Positions 4,977 through 8,230 of a stretch of DNA of 8,230 bases are shown here, in pieces. The translations under genes were made by a program, and so were the position numbers. Position 1 is the first letter of the stretch. Each line of letters starts with the position of its first letter. The notes beneath the pieces are model-generated. The model saw nothing but the letters and a program-made list of their open reading frames with translations, was not told the origin of the DNA and made no database searches. Source of the DNA: Thermoguttaceae bacterium (GTDB taxonomy: Bacteria; Planctomycetota; Planctomycetia; Pirellulales; Thermoguttaceae); contig JANLFZ010000053.1 in the NCBI GenBank assembly GCA_024653385.1, forward strand, positions 483-8,712, read 5' to 3'.

Positions 4977-6480
4977 CGTTTGGCCCCACGCGCACGGTAA
5001 TCTCGGTCGATTGGGCCTCGTTCCCGGCCACGTCGACCGCGCCGATCCGGTACCGATACGAGGCCGACAAGGGCGCCTTCAGCGCGTCGGTGTAGTGGAT
5101 GAAGCCGGTCGTGGCGATTCTCTCGCCGTTGCGATAGACGTGGTATCCGTCCACGCCCACATTGTCGGTGCATCGCTCCCAGGTCAGCTTGATCGATTGG
5201 GAAGCCGGATCGAACCTCCCACGGAGCGCGCCGGGGGTCGAGGGAGCGACCCGATCGTCGTTGCCGGCGGCGGGCACCAGGTCCGCCAGAAACAGCCCGC
5301 AGTATCCCCACGGCGTGGAGCCGAACGACGCATGGTCGTCGGCCGAGTAGACGCCGTCGTAGCTGGGGAAGATCAATTGCCGGCCGTCCCGGCTATGGTC
5401 GGGAATCGGCTCGCCTTCGTAGTTCCAGTGCTGCACGCCGTCTTTTCCCGACCAGGCGCACGCGGTGACCGTGGTCAATAGAGGTCGGATCGTGCCGTCG
5501 GTCCATACCTGGTAGATGGTAATCTTGTCCAACAGCGGCTCGGTCGGCCATTTTCCCGTCTTCGCGACGATCGCATTCCACCGCGGCCCTCCCGACTCGG
5601 AGGTGAACCATTGGTTCGATGCCCGCCAACTGAGATGTTCCAGTGAGAAGGGGGGACTTTGCTTCCACGTCTCCAGCGTGCGGATCAACTTCTGCGACGG
5701 CAGCGCGCGCAGCTCGTTGGCCCCGCAGCGAAAGTACATGCTGCGGTCGGGGCTGAAGGTGCCGTGCCCGTGACTGGCGATGGCCGGCCAACGGGAATAA
5801 TCGTCCTTGGCGACCGGGACATAGGTTCTCTTGCCGGTCTTCACGTCGATTTCCCACCCGCCCTTTTCGGGAATCACGTCGCCGTTGTGGTCGCCCAGGG
5901 TGACGATGAGCTTCGAGTCGGTCGTCCAGCCCATCACGCGCACCTGGCTCAGATCGCGTCCGTCGCCGGGATCGTACGAGCACACCTCCGTCATTTGTTC
6001 GGTATCGACGTTGAATCGCACGATGTTCTTGCTCGCCAGGTGGGCGCCGTAGAGGATGTTCTCTTCTTCGGGAAAGACGCTCCACCAGAGGTTGGTGCTG
6101 AAGCCGAAGTGCCGATCTTCGTTCACGTGCTTTCGCGCCTGTTCGTATTCCTCGGCCGTTTTCCAGTGTTTCAGTTCCGAGACGAACCCCCAGACCACCG
6201 GAGACCAATAATAGTAGGGCTGTTTGCCGGTGAACTTGCCGCCCTCGTGATACATCAGGCGCGATCGATCGTAGTTCCACGGATCCCGAATGCCGAAGGT
6301 GCATTGCCCGGCCGAGTAGCCCGGATGCGTAATCCTCCGTACCTTGGCCACCTTCAGCGCGTCCTTGCGCTGGTCCGTCGCGCGGTGAACGTCGGCACGA
6401 TCTGCAAGCGTCTGGCCCGCGGCCAGAAACGGGGTTTCCGCCAGTGCCAGAGCCGCCAGAGCGAACCAGGCGCCACGCAT
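4966..6480 (-). CDS. Secreted beta-propeller protein with C-terminal fibronectin type III domain
   Basis: A 504-residue exported protein. Residues 1-22 form a signal peptide (MRGAWFALAALALAETPFLAAG). Residues 45-405 look like a TolB/PD40-type beta-propeller, with repeated strand signatures such as NILYGAHLASKNIVRFNVDTEQ (141-162), GWEIDVKTGKRTYVPV (208-223), HGTFSPDRSMYFRC (239-252), YQVWTDGTIRPLL (323-335) and DGRQLIFPSYDGVYSADDHASF (365-386). A fibronectin type III domain follows at about 413-498 (PGALRG, IKLTWERCTDN, YHVYRNGERIATT, YRYRIGAVDVAGN). The ATG at 6480 is chosen because GAGGAG lies seven bases before it and the signal peptide begins there; an upstream ATG at 6753 would bury the signal and overlap the divergent gene. 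Substrate and activity are unknown. The SHGHGTFSPD stretch (236-245) recalls the His-rich propeller motifs of PL22 oligogalacturonate lyases, but I cannot confirm the metal site. It is divergent from a glycoside hydrolase, so a role in polysaccharide use is inferred. Confidence 0.85.
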   Translation of the reverse strand: MRGAWFALAALALAETPFLAAGQTLADRADVHRATDQRKDALKVAKVRRITHPGYSAGQCTFGIRDPWNYDRSRLMYHEGGKFTGKQPYYYWSPVVWGFVSELKHWKTAEEYEQARKHVNEDRHFGFSTNLWWSVFPEEENILYGAHLASKNIVRFNVDTEQMTEVCSYDPGDGRDLSQVRVMGWTTDSKLIVTLGDHNGDVIPEKGGWEIDVKTGKRTYVPVAKDDYSRWPAIASHGHGTFSPDRSMYFRCGANELRALPSQKLIRTLETWKQSPPFSLEHLSWRASNQWFTSESGGPRWNAIVAKTGKWPTEPLLDKITIYQVWTDGTIRPLLTTVTACAWSGKDGVQHWNYEGEPIPDHSRDGRQLIFPSYDGVYSADDHASFGSTPWGYCGLFLADLVPAAGNDDRVAPSTPGALRGRFDPASQSIKLTWERCTDNVGVDGYHVYRNGERIATTGFIHYTDALKAPLSASYRYRIGAVDVAGNEAQSTEITVRVGPNEKK

Positions 6481-6514
6481 GGGAGTCTCCTCGACCGAAC
6501 GTTGCCAGAGAATG

Positions 6515-6533
6515 CCGTCGCAGTCGGCGACGG
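6515..6533. repeat. Hairpin in the leader of the beta-propeller gene
   Basis: CCGTCGC (6515-6521) and GCGACGG (6527-6533) form a seven-pair stem with a five-base loop, 35 bases upstream of the propeller start. It may be an operator or a leader hairpin. No convincing -35/-10 pair was found for the minus-strand gene; a TAGTAAT box near 6548 has no -35 at the right distance. Confidence 0.35.
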
Positions 6534-6628
6534 TTTCCAGGACCATTACTACTGCCCCGCGGCCCTCCAACGCAAGACCCCCAGAGGGCGCCGGTCCGCC
6601 ATCTGGAACGATGCCGCGGCCCGGGTCC

Positions 6629-6657
6629 TTCAAAACGCCCGACGTGCCTGCTATACA
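6629..6657 (+). promoter_or_regulatory. Extended -10 promoter for the glycoside hydrolase gene
   Basis: TTCAAA (6629-6634) and TATACA (6652-6657) are separated by 17 bases, and a TG one base before the -10 (6649-6650) makes it an extended -10. Each hexamer matches the housekeeping consensus at four of six positions. The start would be near 6664, about 31 bases before the ATG, with GGGAGAG at 6681-6687 as ribosome binding site. Confidence 0.55.
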
Positions 6658-6694
6658 TGAGAGCGGGACAACGAACCATAGGGAGAGCAAGGTC

Positions 6695-8230
6695 ATGGGT
6701 CGCCTGGTCGTCTGGGTTGTCGTGGCGGGTGCGATGTGGACGGTTTCGGCCACGGCGGCGACGCTAAAGCCCGTGGGCGTCGAACAGTTCTTCGTGACGC
6801 CGGACCAACCGGCCGTCCTGCAATGGAAGGTCGAAGGCGCGTTGGGCGAACCGCTGACCTACAGGCTTTACCCTTACCAATCTGGCCGTGAGCCAATCCT
6901 CCTGGGTTTGGCCGAGGTGGCTTCCGAGCGGGCAACGGCCTCGGTCAAGTTGGCGCCCGGGTTCTACGAGATCGAATTCCCCTCGACCCAGCAGCGATTC
7001 GGCATCGTGGCTTTGCCTGCAAGCAACGTGCCGCCGGACCCGTTCTTCGCCATCGACGGGGCCTTGTCGTGGCTGGTCGGGGACGACGCGACGCGCGAGG
7101 GGCTGGTTCGTTCGGCGCGGCGGTGCGGTATCGGCATGATCCGCGAGCGGCTGACATGGGGGGCGGTTCATCCGGCCGCCGACCGTTGGGAGTGGCAAGG
7201 CGCGGTGCGGTTCGACACGCTGCGGCGGACCTGCCAAACGGCCGGAGTCGAGGTGCTCGAAATGGCCCACGACGCGCCCGGGTGGATGGGCCGCGTGGCC
7301 AAGTACCCCGACGACCTGATCGCGGCAAGCCGCTCTTGGCAACAGATCGCCCGGCGATGGAGCCCGACCTGGGGCGCGGTCGAGATCTGGAACGAGCCCG
7401 ACATCTTCTTCGGCGGCGACCTGCCCGCCGACCAGTACGCGGCCCTGGTACGGGCGCTGGCCCACGGGCTCTGCAACCAGGCCGATCGGAAACCGATCGT
7501 CGGCGGCGTGGTGGCGCACCACAACCGCGAGTTCCTCGAGACCGCCGCCGAAAATGGCCTGTTGGCGTGCATCGACGCGTTCAGTTTCCATACCTACGGC
7601 AGGGCGATGGAGATGGAGCCCTTGGTCGAACGGTACCGCGATTGGCTCACGAAATACGGCCACCCATCCATGCCACTTTGGATCACCGAGTGCGGCCGGC
7701 CGTGGAAACGCGGTCCCGGGCGCCCGCCGGCCGACCAGGATGCGGCAAGCGCCCTGGACATCACCATGAAGGCCGTCGAAGCCCGCGCGTGCGGCGTCGC
7801 ACGGTACTTCGCGTTCGTGTACCCCTACTACGACGAGAACGAGAACAACTTCGGGATGATGGACAAGCACGCCACGCCCCTGCGTTCGATCGCCGCCTAT
7901 GCCTGCGCCGCGCACTTGCTGCGCGGGTGCGAGTACGTGGGCGACCTCGAAGGGAACGACCGGGCCATCCAGCGGGCGCGCGTGTTTCGACGCGGGGCCG
8001 AGACCTTGGCCGTGATCTACACGGGCAAGCCCGATCCCCAGGCGAAGGTCAAGCTGCCGCTCTCCGTCCCGGGAAAAGACGCCAAGGGGGTCGCGCGCCC
8101 CGAGACCATGCGGGTTGTCGCGGCACTCGGAATCGATGGGCGGTCGCTGGCCCTTGCCCCGGACGGCGCCGTGCCCGTGCCCGACGGACTGACCTATGTC
8201 CGCCTCGATCGGCTGGTCCAGGGGGCTCCC
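6695..8230 (+). CDS. Secreted clan GH-A glycoside hydrolase (GH39/GH5-like), C-terminus cut by the window edge
   Basis: The frame is open for 512 codons to the right edge without a stop. Residues 1-22 are a signal peptide (MGRLVVWVVVAGAMWTVSATAA). A beta-rich domain follows at about 24-113, then a TIM barrel from about 115 to 420. The barrel shows the clan GH-A retaining pattern: IRERLTWGAVHP near 146-157, the acid/base Glu234 in EIWNEPD, a FSFHTYG strand near 290-296, and the nucleophile Glu332 in WITECG. Residues 420-512 form a second beta-rich domain (AETLAVIYTGKPD, KVKLPLSVPG) such as often packs against these barrels. The catalytic Glu spacing (98 residues) and the folds suggest GH39 or a related unassigned family such as PslG-type hydrolases; the substrate cannot be told. 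The start is set by GGGAGAG seven bases before the ATG. It is divergent from the secreted beta-propeller gene with a 214-base gap. Confidence 0.88.
   Translation, partial: MGRLVVWVVVAGAMWTVSATAATLKPVGVEQFFVTPDQPAVLQWKVEGALGEPLTYRLYPYQSGREPILLGLAEVASERATASVKLAPGFYEIEFPSTQQRFGIVALPASNVPPDPFFAIDGALSWLVGDDATREGLVRSARRCGIGMIRERLTWGAVHPAADRWEWQGAVRFDTLRRTCQTAGVEVLEMAHDAPGWMGRVAKYPDDLIAASRSWQQIARRWSPTWGAVEIWNEPDIFFGGDLPADQYAALVRALAHGLCNQADRKPIVGGVVAHHNREFLETAAENGLLACIDAFSFHTYGRAMEMEPLVERYRDWLTKYGHPSMPLWITECGRPWKRGPGRPPADQDAASALDITMKAVEARACGVARYFAFVYPYYDENENNFGMMDKHATPLRSIAAYACAAHLLRGCEYVGDLEGNDRAIQRARVFRRGAETLAVIYTGKPDPQAKVKLPLSVPGKDAKGVARPETMRVVAALGIDGRSLALAPDGAVPVPDGLTYVRLDRLVQGAP

Noticed and set aside
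5393..6679. 428-residue minus-strand frame overlapping the propeller gene
   Set aside because: The frame is shifted from the propeller protein. The real frame has a signal peptide, propeller strands and an FnIII domain.
6764..7915. 383-residue minus-strand frame opposite the glycoside hydrolase
   Set aside because: It is the antisense shadow of a gene with clear catalytic motifs and lacks a start context.
1..8230. CRISPR array, insertion sequence or prophage module
   Set aside because: No regularly spaced direct repeats, transposase, integrase or phage structural genes were seen.

Overview
The window is high-GC bacterial DNA. It has long shadow reading frames on both strands, wide intergenic gaps (about 200 to 480 bases), and a mix of gene orientations. 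The gene style fits a planctomycete of the Pirellulales type: loosely packed genes, secreted beta-propeller and glycoside-hydrolase proteins, a TTG start, and a sigma-54 promoter on a heat-shock gene. That placement is inference. The window contains no rRNA or tRNA that would fix it.

Left part (1-1749, minus strand): a secreted or membrane-anchored protein of unknown function runs off the left edge. Upstream of it on the same strand is a complete nadC, which makes nicotinate mononucleotide from quinolinate in NAD synthesis. A 483-base divergent region (1750-2232) follows. It holds an imperfect REP-like hairpin and weak promoter candidates.

Middle (2233-4887, plus strand): first a small membrane-anchored ComEA-like helix-hairpin-helix protein, then a CNNM/CorC-type membrane protein (DUF21, CBS pair, CorC_HlyC domain), then a small heat-shock protein (Hsp20). 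The 456 bases before hsp20 are the richest regulatory DNA here. They contain a consensus-quality sigma-54 promoter, two similar dyads about 163 and 206 bases upstream of its predicted start, a cluster of CAAC/GTTG half-sites, and two strong leader hairpins before a strong ribosome binding site. An intrinsic terminator ends hsp20, and its right arm and T-run also encode the end of the convergent gene.

Right part (4966-8230): a secreted beta-propeller plus fibronectin type III protein (minus) and a secreted clan GH-A glycoside hydrolase (plus, cut by the right edge) are transcribed divergently from a 214-base gap. An extended -10 promoter faces the hydrolase. The pair suggests extracellular polysaccharide work. 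No complete new multigene system is visible. The best leads are the sigma-54 control of hsp20, the possible dispersed repeat family, and the propeller/hydrolase pair.
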